Translations under genes and position numbers: made by a program | Notes under the pieces: generated by a model | What the model saw: only the letters and a program-made list of their open reading frames with translations | Told to the model about the DNA's origin: nothing | Database searches by the model: none | Assembly (NCBI RefSeq): GCF_004799405.1 | Contig: NZ_SSMW01000153.1 | Coordinates: 2,501-53,630 of the forward strand | Source: Bradyrhizobium sp. | Lineage (GTDB): Bacteria > Pseudomonadota > Alphaproteobacteria > Rhizobiales > Xanthobacteraceae | Direction of reading: 5' to 3' | Length of the DNA: 51,130 nt | In this document: positions 40,190 to 48,540 of the stretch, piece by piece | Layout of the letters: each line of letters begins with the position of its first letter | How positions within the stretch are numbered: position 1 is the stretch's first letter

Positions 40190-40218
40190 CAAATAAGGGT
40201 TTTGAGTCTGCTGTGCAA
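40190..40218 (-). promoter_or_regulatory. Candidate sigma-70-type promoter for the decarboxylase leader
   Basis: On the minus strand TTGCAC (40218-40213) and TATTTG (40195-40190) are separated by exactly 17 bases. Initiation near 40183 would give a leader of about 475 bases that covers the structured RNA. The -10 box is a weak match. Confidence 0.4.
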
Positions 40219-40375
40219 CATTTTTTTTGCGCTGGGGTCAATTTTCCCCGACGCGCGCCTTCAGCGCCGCTCTCGGCGCGCGCAAGCGAGCTCGAACGTG
40301 AACAGGCGTTAAGTTTCTTTAATGAGGCGTTAGCGTTTGACGCGAGCAGCGCGCGGCTTTGTCGCTCGAGCTATC

Positions 40376-40636
40376 TCACGCGCGCCGCGTGAACGGCTCG
40401 ACACGCTGGGCGGCGCGGATGAACGCCGCCATGATCAGGACGCCGAGCGCGAACAGCACGGCTTGCAGGATGTGTGCGCCGGTGTCGTCGAGACCGAACA
40501 GGATCGCGAGCGCCCAGCCGCCGGCGAACGCCGCGCCGAACACTTCGGCGCCGATCAGGATGGCGGCGCTGATGACGGTGACGACACTGGGCCAGACGAT
40601 CTGGCGGGCGGCGGTCGGGGTGGGTTGGGCGTTCAT
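40376..40636 (-). CDS. Small two- to three-span membrane protein
   Basis: The 86-residue protein starts MNAQPTPTAARQIVWPSVVT. Hydrophobic stretches at about 14-38 and 52-74, with an Arg-rich end FIRAAQRVEPFTRRA. No family recognised. It is divergent from the M3 peptidase gene with 128 bases between starts. Its 3' end is 157 bases before the ODC promoter candidate, on the same strand. Confidence 0.7.
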   Translation of the reverse strand: MNAQPTPTAARQIVWPSVVTVISAAILIGAEVFGAAFAGGWALAILFGLDDTGAHILQAVLFALGVLIMAAFIRAAQRVEPFTRRA

Positions 40637-40764
40637 GAGGCGGATCCTGTTGCGGGCGCAATCTCTCGCAAAAGGGCCTCGCTATCAAGCGCAAAAGGCC
40701 TAAAAAAGCCTCGCCGCGTGCTATAGCTGGCCCGATCATTTTTGAGGCGAAAACGGAAATCTCG

Positions 40765-42855
40765 ATGTCTGAAACCTTGGAAAAGCCCACCACCCCGCAA
40801 GCCCAGGCAAACCCGCTGCTAAAGCCGTGGCAGACGCCGTTCGAGACGCCGCCGTTCGCCGAAATCCGCCCCGAACACTTCCTGCCTGCCTTCGAGCAGG
40901 CCTTCGCCGATCACTCAGCCGAGATCGCCGCGATCACCGGCGATCCCGCCGCGCCCGATTTCGCCAACTCCGTCACCGCGCTGGAACGCTCGGGCAAGCT
41001 GCTCTCCAGGGTGTCGGCGGTGTTCTACGACCTGGTGTCGGCGCACTCCAACCCGGCGCTGCTCGAGATCGACAAGCAGGTGTCGCTTGCGATGGCGCGG
41101 CACTGGAACCCGATCATGATGGACGCCGTGCTGTTTCGGCGGATCGCGCAGCTCTACCAGAACCGTTCCAGACTGGGACTGACCGCCGAGCAGATGCGGC
41201 TCTTGGAGCGCACCTACACCCGCTTCCACCGCGCAGGCGCCGGGCTCGACGAGGCCGCCAAGAAGCGGATGGCCGAGATCAACGAGCGGCTGGCGCATCT
41301 GGGGACCTCTTTTAGCCATCATCTGCTCGGCGACGAGCAGGACTGGTTCATGGAACTCGGCGAGACCGATAGCGACGGCCTGTCGGACACCTTTATCGAG
41401 TCGGCCAAGGCCGCGGCCGGCGAGCGCGGCATGGCCGGCAAGGCGATCATGACGCTATCGCGGTCGTTTGTTGAGCCGTTCCTGAAAAGCTCCACCCGGC
41501 GCGACCTGCGCGAGAAGGTGTTCAAGGCGTTCACCGCGCGCGGCGACAACAACAACGAAAACGACAACAACGCCACCATTGTCGAGATCCTTCAGCTCCG
41601 CGAGGAGAGTGCCAAGCTGCTGGGCTTTGCCACCTTCGCCGCGTATCGGCTGGAGGATTCGATGGCCAGGACGCCCGAGGCGGTGCGCGGCCTGCTGGAG
41701 CGGGTCTGGAAACCGGCGCGGGCCCGCGCGCTCAGGGATCGCGACGACCTGCAGGCGCTGGTGGCGGAGGAGGGCGGCAACTTCGCGCTGGCGGCGTGGG
41801 ACTGGCGCTACTACGCCGAAAAGCTGCGGCAGATCAGGGCCAATTTCGACGACGCCGCGATCAAGCCTTATCTCGCGCTCGACAACATGATCGCCGCCGC
41901 CTTCGACTGCGCCACCCGGCTGTTTGGCGTCAGCTTCGCCGAGCGCAAGGATATTCCGGTCTGGCACCCGGACGTGCGCGTCTGGGAGGTCAAGGATGCT
42001 TTCGGCAAGCACAAGGCGCTGTTCTATGGCGACTACTTCGCCCGCCCCTCGAAGCGCTCGGGGGCCTGGATGACCTCGCTGCGCGACCAGCAGAAGCTCG
42101 ATGGCGAGATTACCCCCTTGATCCTCAATGTCTGTAACTTTTCCAAGAGCGCCGATGGCCAGCCGTCGCTGCTGTCGCCGGATGACGCGCGGACGCTGTT
42201 TCACGAATTCGGCCACGCCTTGCACGGGATGCTGTCCGATGTGACCTATCCGTCGCAGTCGGGCACCAGCGTATTCACCGATTTCGTCGAGCTGCCCTCG
42301 CAGCTTTACGAGCACTGGCAGGAGCAGCCGCAGGTGCTGCGGCAGTTCGCCCGGCATTACCAGACCGGCGAGCCGCTGCCGGACGATCTGCTGAAACGCT
42401 TCCTCGCCGCGCGCCAGTTCAACCAGGGTTTTGCCACCGTTGAATTCGTCTCCTCGGCGCTGATCGATCTCGAATTCCACACCCAGCCGGCTTCCGCCAG
42501 TCGGGACGTGCGGGCGTTCGAACGCAAGGAGCTGGAAAAGATCGGCATGCCGCCGGAGATTTCGCTGCGGCACCGGCCGCAGCAGTTCGGCCACATTTTT
42601 TCCGGCGATCATTATGCCTCGGGCTATTACAGCTACATGTGGTCCGAAGTGATGGACGCCGACGCGTTCGGCGCCTTCGAGGAGGCCGGCAATATCTTCG
42701 ATCCCGCGGTCGCCAAACGCCTGCTCGACGACATCTATTCGTCGGGCGGCTCGCGCGATCCTGAAGACGCCTATGTCGCATTCCGCGGCCGCGAGCCGGA
42801 GCCGGACGCGTTGCTGCGCCGGCGCGGCCTGTTGGAAACCCCCGAAGCGGCCTGA
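40765..42855 (+). CDS. M3-family metallopeptidase (Dcp/oligopeptidase A type)
   Basis: This 696-residue zinc peptidase is of normal length for Dcp and PrlC. The H-E-x-x-H motif is His480-Glu481-His484 in LFHEFGHALHGM, with the third ligand Glu further on in the VFTDFVELPSQLYEHW segment. The C-terminal active-site Tyr/His region is FGHIFSGDHYASGYYSYMWS. It cuts short peptides in the cytosol (dipeptides from C-termini if Dcp). Start MSETLEKPTTPQAQANPLLK. The next gene begins one base after its stop. Confidence 0.93.
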   Translation: MSETLEKPTTPQAQANPLLKPWQTPFETPPFAEIRPEHFLPAFEQAFADHSAEIAAITGDPAAPDFANSVTALERSGKLLSRVSAVFYDLVSAHSNPALLEIDKQVSLAMARHWNPIMMDAVLFRRIAQLYQNRSRLGLTAEQMRLLERTYTRFHRAGAGLDEAAKKRMAEINERLAHLGTSFSHHLLGDEQDWFMELGETDSDGLSDTFIESAKAAAGERGMAGKAIMTLSRSFVEPFLKSSTRRDLREKVFKAFTARGDNNNENDNNATIVEILQLREESAKLLGFATFAAYRLEDSMARTPEAVRGLLERVWKPARARALRDRDDLQALVAEEGGNFALAAWDWRYYAEKLRQIRANFDDAAIKPYLALDNMIAAAFDCATRLFGVSFAERKDIPVWHPDVRVWEVKDAFGKHKALFYGDYFARPSKRSGAWMTSLRDQQKLDGEITPLILNVCNFSKSADGQPSLLSPDDARTLFHEFGHALHGMLSDVTYPSQSGTSVFTDFVELPSQLYEHWQEQPQVLRQFARHYQTGEPLPDDLLKRFLAARQFNQGFATVEFVSSALIDLEFHTQPASASRDVRAFERKELEKIGMPPEISLRHRPQQFGHIFSGDHYASGYYSYMWSEVMDADAFGAFEEAGNIFDPAVAKRLLDDIYSSGGSRDPEDAYVAFRGREPEPDALLRRRGLLETPEAA

Positions 42856-42856
42856 C

Positions 42857-43522
42857 GTGAACAGGCTCCCTGAGGTGACATCAGCGATACGCCGGGTGTC
42901 CGGCTGGCTGCTGTTGGCCGCAAGTCTCGCCCTCGGCGCCCACGCCGCGCAGGCGCATCCGCATGTCTGGATCACCGCCAGCAGCGAGTTGCTCTACGGC
43001 GCCGATGGCTCGATCATCGGCGTGCGTCATGCCTGGACCTTCGATGACGCGTTCTCCAGTTATGTGTTGCAGGGCATCGAGACCAAGACCGAAGGCGTCT
43101 ACAGCCGCGAGGAGCTGGCGCCGCTGGCGCAGACCAATGTCGAATCGCTCCACGAATTTGGCTTCTTCACCTTCGCCCGCGCCGACGGCAGGAAGCAGAA
43201 GTTTCAGGAGCCGGTCGATTATTATTTTGAATACAGGGACAGCCGGCTGACGCTGCATTTCACCCTGCCGCTGAAGACGCCGGTGAGGCCAAAGGTGCTG
43301 GCGCTCGAAGTGTTCGATCCGGAGTTCTTCATCGACTTCAAGTTCGCCGACCCGGATCCGGTCACGCTGGTCGGTGCGCCCGACGATTGCCGGATGAAAT
43401 TCCAGCGGCCGGCCGACGGCACGGCCGAGGCCCAGAAACTCGGCGAGCAGAATTTCATGGGTGGCGATAGTTCGAATTACGGCGCGATGTTCGCCAACAA
43501 GATCATGGTGGAGTGCCCGTGA
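42857..43522 (+). CDS. DUF1007 exported protein without the usual NicO neighbour
   Basis: The 221-residue protein starts at GTG 42857 (VNRLPEVTSAIRRVSGWLLL), with a signal peptide that ends near AHAAQA-HPHVW. After cleavage it begins HPHVWITASSELLYG, the DUF1007 hallmark with metal-binding-like histidines, followed by VRHAWTFDDAFSSYVLQG. DUF1007 genes normally sit next to a NicO/RcnA-type nickel or cobalt permease gene; here the downstream region up to 43691 has none. The upstream frame to 42773 lies inside the peptidase gene and is not used. Confidence 0.88.
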   Translation: MNRLPEVTSAIRRVSGWLLLAASLALGAHAAQAHPHVWITASSELLYGADGSIIGVRHAWTFDDAFSSYVLQGIETKTEGVYSREELAPLAQTNVESLHEFGFFTFARADGRKQKFQEPVDYYFEYRDSRLTLHFTLPLKTPVRPKVLALEVFDPEFFIDFKFADPDPVTLVGAPDDCRMKFQRPADGTAEAQKLGEQNFMGGDSSNYGAMFANKIMVECP

Positions 43523-43691
43523 CACGCATCGCCCTTCCCAACCGTGCGTCGTGATCTGCCGGTTCCGTCCTGGGGAACTGGCCGTCGATAGTTGGTGACA
43601 GGTTGTCGTGCTCTTCAGTTTAATTTGCGTGGCGGCGACGAGTCTGGTCCTCTGCCCTTGGGGTATGCACTGAGACACTCATGGGGGCACC

Positions 43692-43946
43692 ATGCTGATG
43701 CGTGGAATTGGCGCTGTCGCGCTGACCGTATCTCTTTCATCTGGAGCGTTGGCAGAGACGCAGGGCATCTTGCGTCGAATATCATGCACGATGGTTCGCG
43801 GTTACGTCGCGAGGTATTCAGCTTCAACGGCCGAAATGTGGGCGCGCAGTCACGGGGCAACCGAGGCTCAGATTGAAGCTGCGCGAGAATGCTTGAAGGG
43901 AATGGCAGACCAGACCGTGCAGACTACCCGCTGGTTTGGTCGGTAA
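43692..43946 (+). CDS. Small secreted protein
   Basis: The 84-residue protein has a signal peptide (MLMRGIGAVALTVSLSSGAL, cleavage after AE). The mature part has two cysteines (RRISCTMVR and AARECLKGM) and SASTAEMWARSHGATEAQIE, a pattern I recognise from short conserved Bradyrhizobium proteins. Function unknown. Gaps on both sides (about 170 bases) suggest single transcription. Confidence 0.75.
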   Translation: MLMRGIGAVALTVSLSSGALAETQGILRRISCTMVRGYVARYSASTAEMWARSHGATEAQIEAARECLKGMADQTVQTTRWFGR

Positions 43947-44115
43947 ATCGCGATCTCCATTCATCCAGAGAACGGGCACGACGTCGGCCGCCGTACCTCT
44001 ATCAGCGGATATTGTCGCGGATAGAGTGTAACTGCGGCGCGATTCAGCCCTTGTTCGGAACGACGCGCTCGCCGATGATGGCGCCAACAAGAATGTGCCC
44101 AGGGAGAGCGCCACG

Positions 44116-45081
44116 ATGCCGGTTTTGTACGGGATTCTCACGGCCGTGTTACTGCTGGCTGGCGTAACACCATCATGGGCGCAGGGATATCCGAACCGGC
44201 CGGTGCGCGTGGTGGTCGGGTTCACGCCCGGTGGCCCCACCGACGTCATCGCGCGCCTCGTGGCGCAAAAACTTTCCGACAGTCTCGGCCAGCAATTCTT
44301 CGTCGAGAACCTCGCCGGCGCGGGCGGCAACATCGCGGCCGGTCAGGTCGCGCACGCAACCCCCGACGGCTACACCATCATGGCGATCAGCACCGGCTAC
44401 ATGGTGAACCCCAGCCTCTACGCCACGGTGCCGTACGATCCGGTCAAGGATTTCTCCGCCGTGACCCTGGTTGCGGTTTCGCCAAACGTGGTGGTGGTCA
44501 ATCCGTCGGTTCCAGCCAAAACGCTGCCGGAGCTCGTGCAGCTGATCCGGGACAATCCCGGCAAATACAGCTATGCCGGTCCGGGCGTGGGCTCGACGCC
44601 GCATCTCGGCGGCGAGCTGTTTCGTCTGACCTACAAGCTCGATCTGGTCCACGTTCCCTTCGCCGGCGCCGCGCCGGCGGTGCAGGCCACCATCGGCGGC
44701 CACACGCCCATCGCCTTCACCGCGTTGCCGTCCTCCCTTGCGGCGATACAGGCCGGCCAGGTGCGCGCGATCGGCATTGCGGCTGGCGAGCGCGCCGAGC
44801 AGATACCCGACGTGCCGACCTTCGCCGAACAGGGCGTCAAGGGTCAGGAAGCCGATACGCTGACCGGCATCGTTGCGCCCGCAGGCACGCCAAAGGAGAT
44901 CGTCGAGCTGCTGGCGCGCGAGATCGCCAAAAGCGTTGCCCAGCCCGAGTTCAGGGCGAAGCTTGCAACGCTCGGCTTCAAGCCGGTCGCCAATACGCCC
45001 GACCAGTTCGCCGCGCGCATCAAGCTGGAGATCGAAAAGTGGGGCAAGGTCGTGCGCGACGCGAATCTGAGAATCGAATGA
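44116..45081 (+). CDS. Tripartite tricarboxylate transporter (Bug/TctC) substrate-binding protein
   Basis: The 321-residue periplasmic protein has a signal peptide (VLYGILTAVLLLAGVTPSWA). Bug hallmarks are YPNRPVRVVVGFTPGGPTDV, VENLAGAGGNIAAGQVAHAT, YAGPGVGSTPHLGGELFR and HVPFAGAAPAVQATIGGH. ATG 44116 lies after AGGGAG; GTG 44095 is also in frame. The membrane components TctA/TctB are not adjacent, so this is an orphan binder, common in this lineage. Ligand unknown (carboxylates are usual). Confidence 0.92.
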   Translation: MPVLYGILTAVLLLAGVTPSWAQGYPNRPVRVVVGFTPGGPTDVIARLVAQKLSDSLGQQFFVENLAGAGGNIAAGQVAHATPDGYTIMAISTGYMVNPSLYATVPYDPVKDFSAVTLVAVSPNVVVVNPSVPAKTLPELVQLIRDNPGKYSYAGPGVGSTPHLGGELFRLTYKLDLVHVPFAGAAPAVQATIGGHTPIAFTALPSSLAAIQAGQVRAIGIAAGERAEQIPDVPTFAEQGVKGQEADTLTGIVAPAGTPKEIVELLAREIAKSVAQPEFRAKLATLGFKPVANTPDQFAARIKLEIEKWGKVVRDANLRIE

Positions 45082-45156
45082 GCGGTTGCAGGCAATGTCT
45101 GGCGGAATAGCAGGGCCGGCGGCCTTCGCGCGGTCCCCGGTTCGCTGTCAGCGCTT

Positions 45157-45214
45157 GGTTTTGACGCGTTTTCTTTACGCGAACCGGTACCCACTTCGCG
45201 CGAAAACGCTCTAG
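45157..45214. repeat. Intergenic repeat family B, copy 2 (inverted, shortened)
   Basis: GGTTTTGACGCGTTTTCTTT, then ACGCGAACCGGTACCCACTTCG and GCGAAAACGCTCTAG: the inverse of the left half of 35148-35248. Its terminal CTAG is at 45211-45214 and supplies the stop codon of the beta-barrel gene on the minus strand. Confidence 0.85.
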
Positions 45215-45780
45215 CGGACAGAAGCGCCGGGTATCACCAGCGAATTGATTCCCGGCTGTTGGCTGAAGCCGACCCCGAGTGACAGGCTGAGATTCGACGT
45301 CGGCTGGAATTCGACGCCGGCACGCGCGCTATAGCCTGACAATGAGTTGGACGTGTTGTCGAAGGGGGCAAAGGGGTTACCGATGCCGTTGTTGTATTTC
45401 AGGGTGTCGAAACCGGCAAAGACCCTGACGGGTGAGTTCTGGAAGTTGTAGCCGACCTGCATGCCCTGGTAGGAACCTGGATTGATGTTGCTTATGCTGG
45501 TCAAGCCGAGGCCGCCGGCTTCGCTGCCGACAAACCAGCCGTTCGGAAAATTGTAGCGCAGATAGGAAAAGCCGCCGCCTCGGGCATCGGTGCCGTCAAA
45601 GCTCGGAAAGTTGCCGTAAGTGTTCAGGCTCTGGCCGCCGGTTGAATCGCCGCCGAAGCCGAAAAGCGAGCCTGGGATCCAGTATGACACCGGGGCGGTT
45701 TGGGCATGGGCCGTTTGCCCGCCCGCACAGAGCGCCGCCAATACCAGTGCCAGACCCAATCTGCGTGAGAAAATCGACAT
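45211..45780 (-). CDS. Outer-membrane beta-barrel protein, stop codon at a repeat boundary
   Basis: The 189-residue protein has a signal peptide (MSIFSRRLGLALVLAALCAG, cleavage near AHAQ). It then shows alternating aromatic/glycine strands: FSYLRYNFPNGWFVGSEAGG, YQGMQVGYNFQNSPVRVFAG, YSARAGVEFQPTSNLSLSLG. It ends PGASVR without the terminal aromatic residue that barrel assembly favours; the TAG comes from the repeat. TTG 45795 is an alternative start. Porin-like small barrel; function unknown. Confidence 0.8.
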   Translation of the reverse strand: MSIFSRRLGLALVLAALCAGGQTAHAQTAPVSYWIPGSLFGFGGDSTGGQSLNTYGNFPSFDGTDARGGGFSYLRYNFPNGWFVGSEAGGLGLTSISNINPGSYQGMQVGYNFQNSPVRVFAGFDTLKYNNGIGNPFAPFDNTSNSLSGYSARAGVEFQPTSNLSLSLGVGFSQQPGINSLVIPGASVR

Positions 45781-45864
45781 CCGCGCGACCGTCAAATGTG
45801 CCGGAATTATACCGTCCGGATCTCAGAAACGCCAGTGTGAATGCAGCCGGCGTGCCGGCCCGGT

Positions 45865-47481
45865 TCAGTTCGCCAAGGCCGTTGCGATGATATCCGAACC
45901 CTTCTCCGCGACCATAATTGTGGCGGGATGGATGTTCGGCGATGGCATGGCCGGCATGACGGAAGCGTCGACCACCCGCAACCCGTCGATACCGCGAACG
46001 CGCAGCTGGCTGTCGACCACCGCGTCGTTCTGCTCGCCCATCCGGCAGGTGCCGCAGGGATGAAACACGGTCGAGCCGACCTTGCGGACATAGTCCTCGA
46101 TTTGCTGGTCGCTTTTCACGTCGGGCCCCGGCCGCAACGGTTCGCTGACGAGCGAACGGAACGGATCGGTCGCCGCGATTTGGCTGGCGATGCGAAACGC
46201 CGCCACCATGATCCTGACGTCGTCGGGGTGGGTCAGGTAGTTGGCGAGAATGCGTGGCGGCATCCGGCCTTCCTTGTCGCGCAGCGTGATCTCGCCCCGG
46301 CTTTTCGGCCGGCAGACGCTGAAGATGAAGCTGAAGCCGGGCCAGCGATGCAGGCCCTTCACAATGCCGTCCGACGAGTAGTTGAGTACCTGGTACTGGA
46401 TATCCGCCACCGGTTCCGACGGATTCGATTTGGCGAACAACGTTGCCTCGGTCGCGCCGACGGCCATCTGGCCGGAGCCGGTGAGCAACCACTGCAACGC
46501 GAGTTTTGCCGACTTGACCGGCGACAGCACGGCTTCGTTGAGCGTGCCGGGCAGGTGGGTCTTGAATGCAAAGCTCGACTGATAATGATCCTGCAAGTTC
46601 TTGCCGACACCGGGAAGATCGAGCTTGACGTCGATGCCTTCCGCGGCGAGCTCGCCGGCGGGTCCGATGCCGGAGGCGAGCAGCAGCACCGGCGAGTTGA
46701 TCGAGCCGCCCGACAGCACCAGTTCACGGCGCGCGCCGATGCGCTGGATCTGGCCGTTGCGCTCGACCTCGACGCCGACAGCGCGGCGGCCTTCGAACAG
46801 AATCCGGCGCACATGAGTCATGGTCATCAGTTCAAGATTGCGCCGCTTGAGGTTCGGCTTGAGATAGCCGACCGCGGTCGAACGGCGCCAGCCATTGTGG
46901 ACGTTGAGCGGCGCGAAACCGATGCCGTCGATGCGCTCGCCGTTGAAATCCGGATTGCGCTGGTACTGCAGGCGCTCGCAGGCTTCGACGAAGGCCCTGG
47001 CGACCGTCGACGGACGCTTGATCCGCGAAACCGTCATCGGGCCGCCGGTGCCGCGCCACTCATTGGCGCCGTCGACGCAATGCTCCATCCGCTTGAAGTA
47101 GGGCAGCACGTCGCGGTAGCTCCAGCCCTGCGCCCCGAGCCGTTGCCATTCGTCGTAGTCGCTCGGCGCGCCGCGCAGGAACACCAGGCCGTTGATGGAG
47201 CCGGAGCCGCCCAGCACCTTGCCGCGTGGCCAGACGATGCTGCGGCCGCCGAGGCCCGGCTCCGGCTCGGTCGCGTAGCCCCAGTTGACGTTCGGATTGG
47301 GGACGAGCTTGCCGAAACCCATCGGTATGTGGATCCACGGATTGCGATCACGTCCACCGGCCTCGATAGCGCAGAGCGTAATGTCTGGATTCTCGGTAAG
47401 TCGCGCCGACAGCACGCAGCCCGCCGAGCCCGCGCCGACCACGACGACATCGAATTCGGCGTCTAATCCGGATTTGGTCAT
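45865..47481 (-). CDS. GMC-family FAD alcohol dehydrogenase, second locus
   Basis: The 538-residue flavoenzyme starts MTKSGLDAEFDVVVVGAGSA. FAD motif GAGSAGCVLS; GMC signatures GKVLGGSGSINGLVFLRG (about 88-105) and SGGSINSPVLLLASG (about 262); active-site His in VFHPCGTCRMG and the C-terminal PSPNIHPATIM with Asn/His. It is related to, but clearly distinct from, the gene at 10739-12346. No aldehyde dehydrogenase is next to it. Substrate unknown (choline-like or other alcohols). Confidence 0.93.
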   Translation of the reverse strand: MTKSGLDAEFDVVVVGAGSAGCVLSARLTENPDITLCAIEAGGRDRNPWIHIPMGFGKLVPNPNVNWGYATEPEPGLGGRSIVWPRGKVLGGSGSINGLVFLRGAPSDYDEWQRLGAQGWSYRDVLPYFKRMEHCVDGANEWRGTGGPMTVSRIKRPSTVARAFVEACERLQYQRNPDFNGERIDGIGFAPLNVHNGWRRSTAVGYLKPNLKRRNLELMTMTHVRRILFEGRRAVGVEVERNGQIQRIGARRELVLSGGSINSPVLLLASGIGPAGELAAEGIDVKLDLPGVGKNLQDHYQSSFAFKTHLPGTLNEAVLSPVKSAKLALQWLLTGSGQMAVGATEATLFAKSNPSEPVADIQYQVLNYSSDGIVKGLHRWPGFSFIFSVCRPKSRGEITLRDKEGRMPPRILANYLTHPDDVRIMVAAFRIASQIAATDPFRSLVSEPLRPGPDVKSDQQIEDYVRKVGSTVFHPCGTCRMGEQNDAVVDSQLRVRGIDGLRVVDASVMPAMPSPNIHPATIMVAEKGSDIIATALAN

Positions 47482-47571
47482 GGCTGTCCCTTTGACATGA
47501 TCGCACTCGGGAGAGGGGTTAGGCGGCGAGCCCCCGCCGGGGCTACGATCGATCGAACAGCATCCAACGGT

Positions 47572-48036
47572 TCAAAATTGAAATGGAGTGACCGAAACCG
47601 ACATCTTCCCGTCCGCAGTTTGCTCCACCTTGAAATCCACCTCTTTTTCCGCCGTGGCATCCGCGACGGTGGCATACAACAACCCGCTGCAGGTGACGCT
47701 TCGTTTGGTCTTGTTTCTTGAATTCATCCGTATTGTCTCATCCAGTTTATAGGCCGCACCTTTTCTCGCCTTTTCCAGAATCGCGGATTTTTCAGCCTCG
47801 GTAGTCGTATTCTTTGCCATTTCCGTAACCGTACTCGAATTCCTGGCGGCGTAATTGACCAGCGCATTATTGCTGTCGTCCGAAACGATCTTGACCACCG
47901 AATTGCGCGCATCCGCGGTATCGCACTCAGGCCCCGCCCCGCTGCCGCTTCCGCTACAATCGCTCAGCAAACCCAGAGCGAAGAGGCACCCCAAGACCGT
48001 CTGCCCTTCCCGAAAATGCTTCATCGGAGTGCTCAC
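47572..48036 (-). CDS. Small lipoprotein-like exported protein
   Basis: The 154-residue protein uses GTG at 48036 because AGGAG lies seven bases upstream; an ATG at 48024 also exists. After a charged lead the segment TVLGCLFALGLLSDCSGSGS resembles a lipoprotein signal with LLSDC as lipobox. The mature part has two cysteines (PECDTADAR and VTCSGLLYATV) and polar helices. Codon use is less GC-rich than neighbours. Family not recognised. Confidence 0.7.
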   Translation of the reverse strand: MSTPMKHFREGQTVLGCLFALGLLSDCSGSGSGAGPECDTADARNSVVKIVSDDSNNALVNYAARNSSTVTEMAKNTTTEAEKSAILEKARKGAAYKLDETIRMNSRNKTKRSVTCSGLLYATVADATAEKEVDFKVEQTADGKMSVSVTPFQF

Positions 48037-48059
48037 GATTATCTCCTTGTCTCACCATA

Positions 48060-48092
48060 ACGGACATCGCCGGGCCGGCCCGGCATGTCCGT
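48060..48092. other. Long GC-rich inverted repeat
   Basis: ACGGACATCGCCGGGCC pairs with GGCCCGGCATGTCCGT with a single bulged base. It lies between two minus-strand genes, so it may end the 48159-48428 transcript, although no long T-run follows on that strand. Confidence 0.7.
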
Positions 48093-48158
48093 TTCGTACC
48101 AACAGGCGAGACGGCGCACCCCGGCGAAAAATTCCGGCGCCTGGCCGCGATCGATATC

Positions 48159-48428
48159 TCATGCCTTGTTGGTGAACCAGATCGTTGGCGCTCCGGCCAC
48201 TCCCGCATTCTGCATGGCACTCTTTAATTCGGCGCTTGTCGCGAAGGCTTGCGCGGCTTCGAGGGAAGCAAACTCGTGGGTTACGGTGATGTCGTTGGGA
48301 TTGTCGGCTGCCCGGTATACGGCCTGAGCCGTTACGCCCTTGGCCTTCTGGACCGGCGCGAAATCGTCGTAGGCCTTACGCCAGGTTTTGTAGTCGGAGA
48401 CTGTGTGCCTGACAAACATGGTCGTCAT
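48159..48428 (-). CDS. Small dimeric alpha/beta-barrel (ABM/cyclase-like) protein
   Basis: The 89-residue protein starts MTTMFVRHTVSDYKTWRKAY. The pattern of beta-strand, YKTWRKAYDDFAPVQ helix, VYRAADNPNDITVTHEF strand and FASLEAAQAFATSAELKSAM helix is the ferredoxin-like half-barrel found in antibiotic-biosynthesis-monooxygenase and related small proteins. No catalytic residues can be assigned. Confidence 0.7.
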   Translation of the reverse strand: MTTMFVRHTVSDYKTWRKAYDDFAPVQKAKGVTAQAVYRAADNPNDITVTHEFASLEAAQAFATSAELKSAMQNAGVAGAPTIWFTNKA

Positions 48429-48540
48429 TATCGTTCCTCCCTGAAAGATTGCATCAATTTTCCCCCGGCGGTTCGCCTGTGTCCGCTATTCCTACAGGGG
48501 CTCACATTCGCTGTCCCGACCGGTATGTTCCGGCGCGATG

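Noticed and set aside
40129..40392. 87-codon plus frame over the ODC leader
   Set aside because: It lies opposite the structured leader and promoter candidate and shows no protein-like features.
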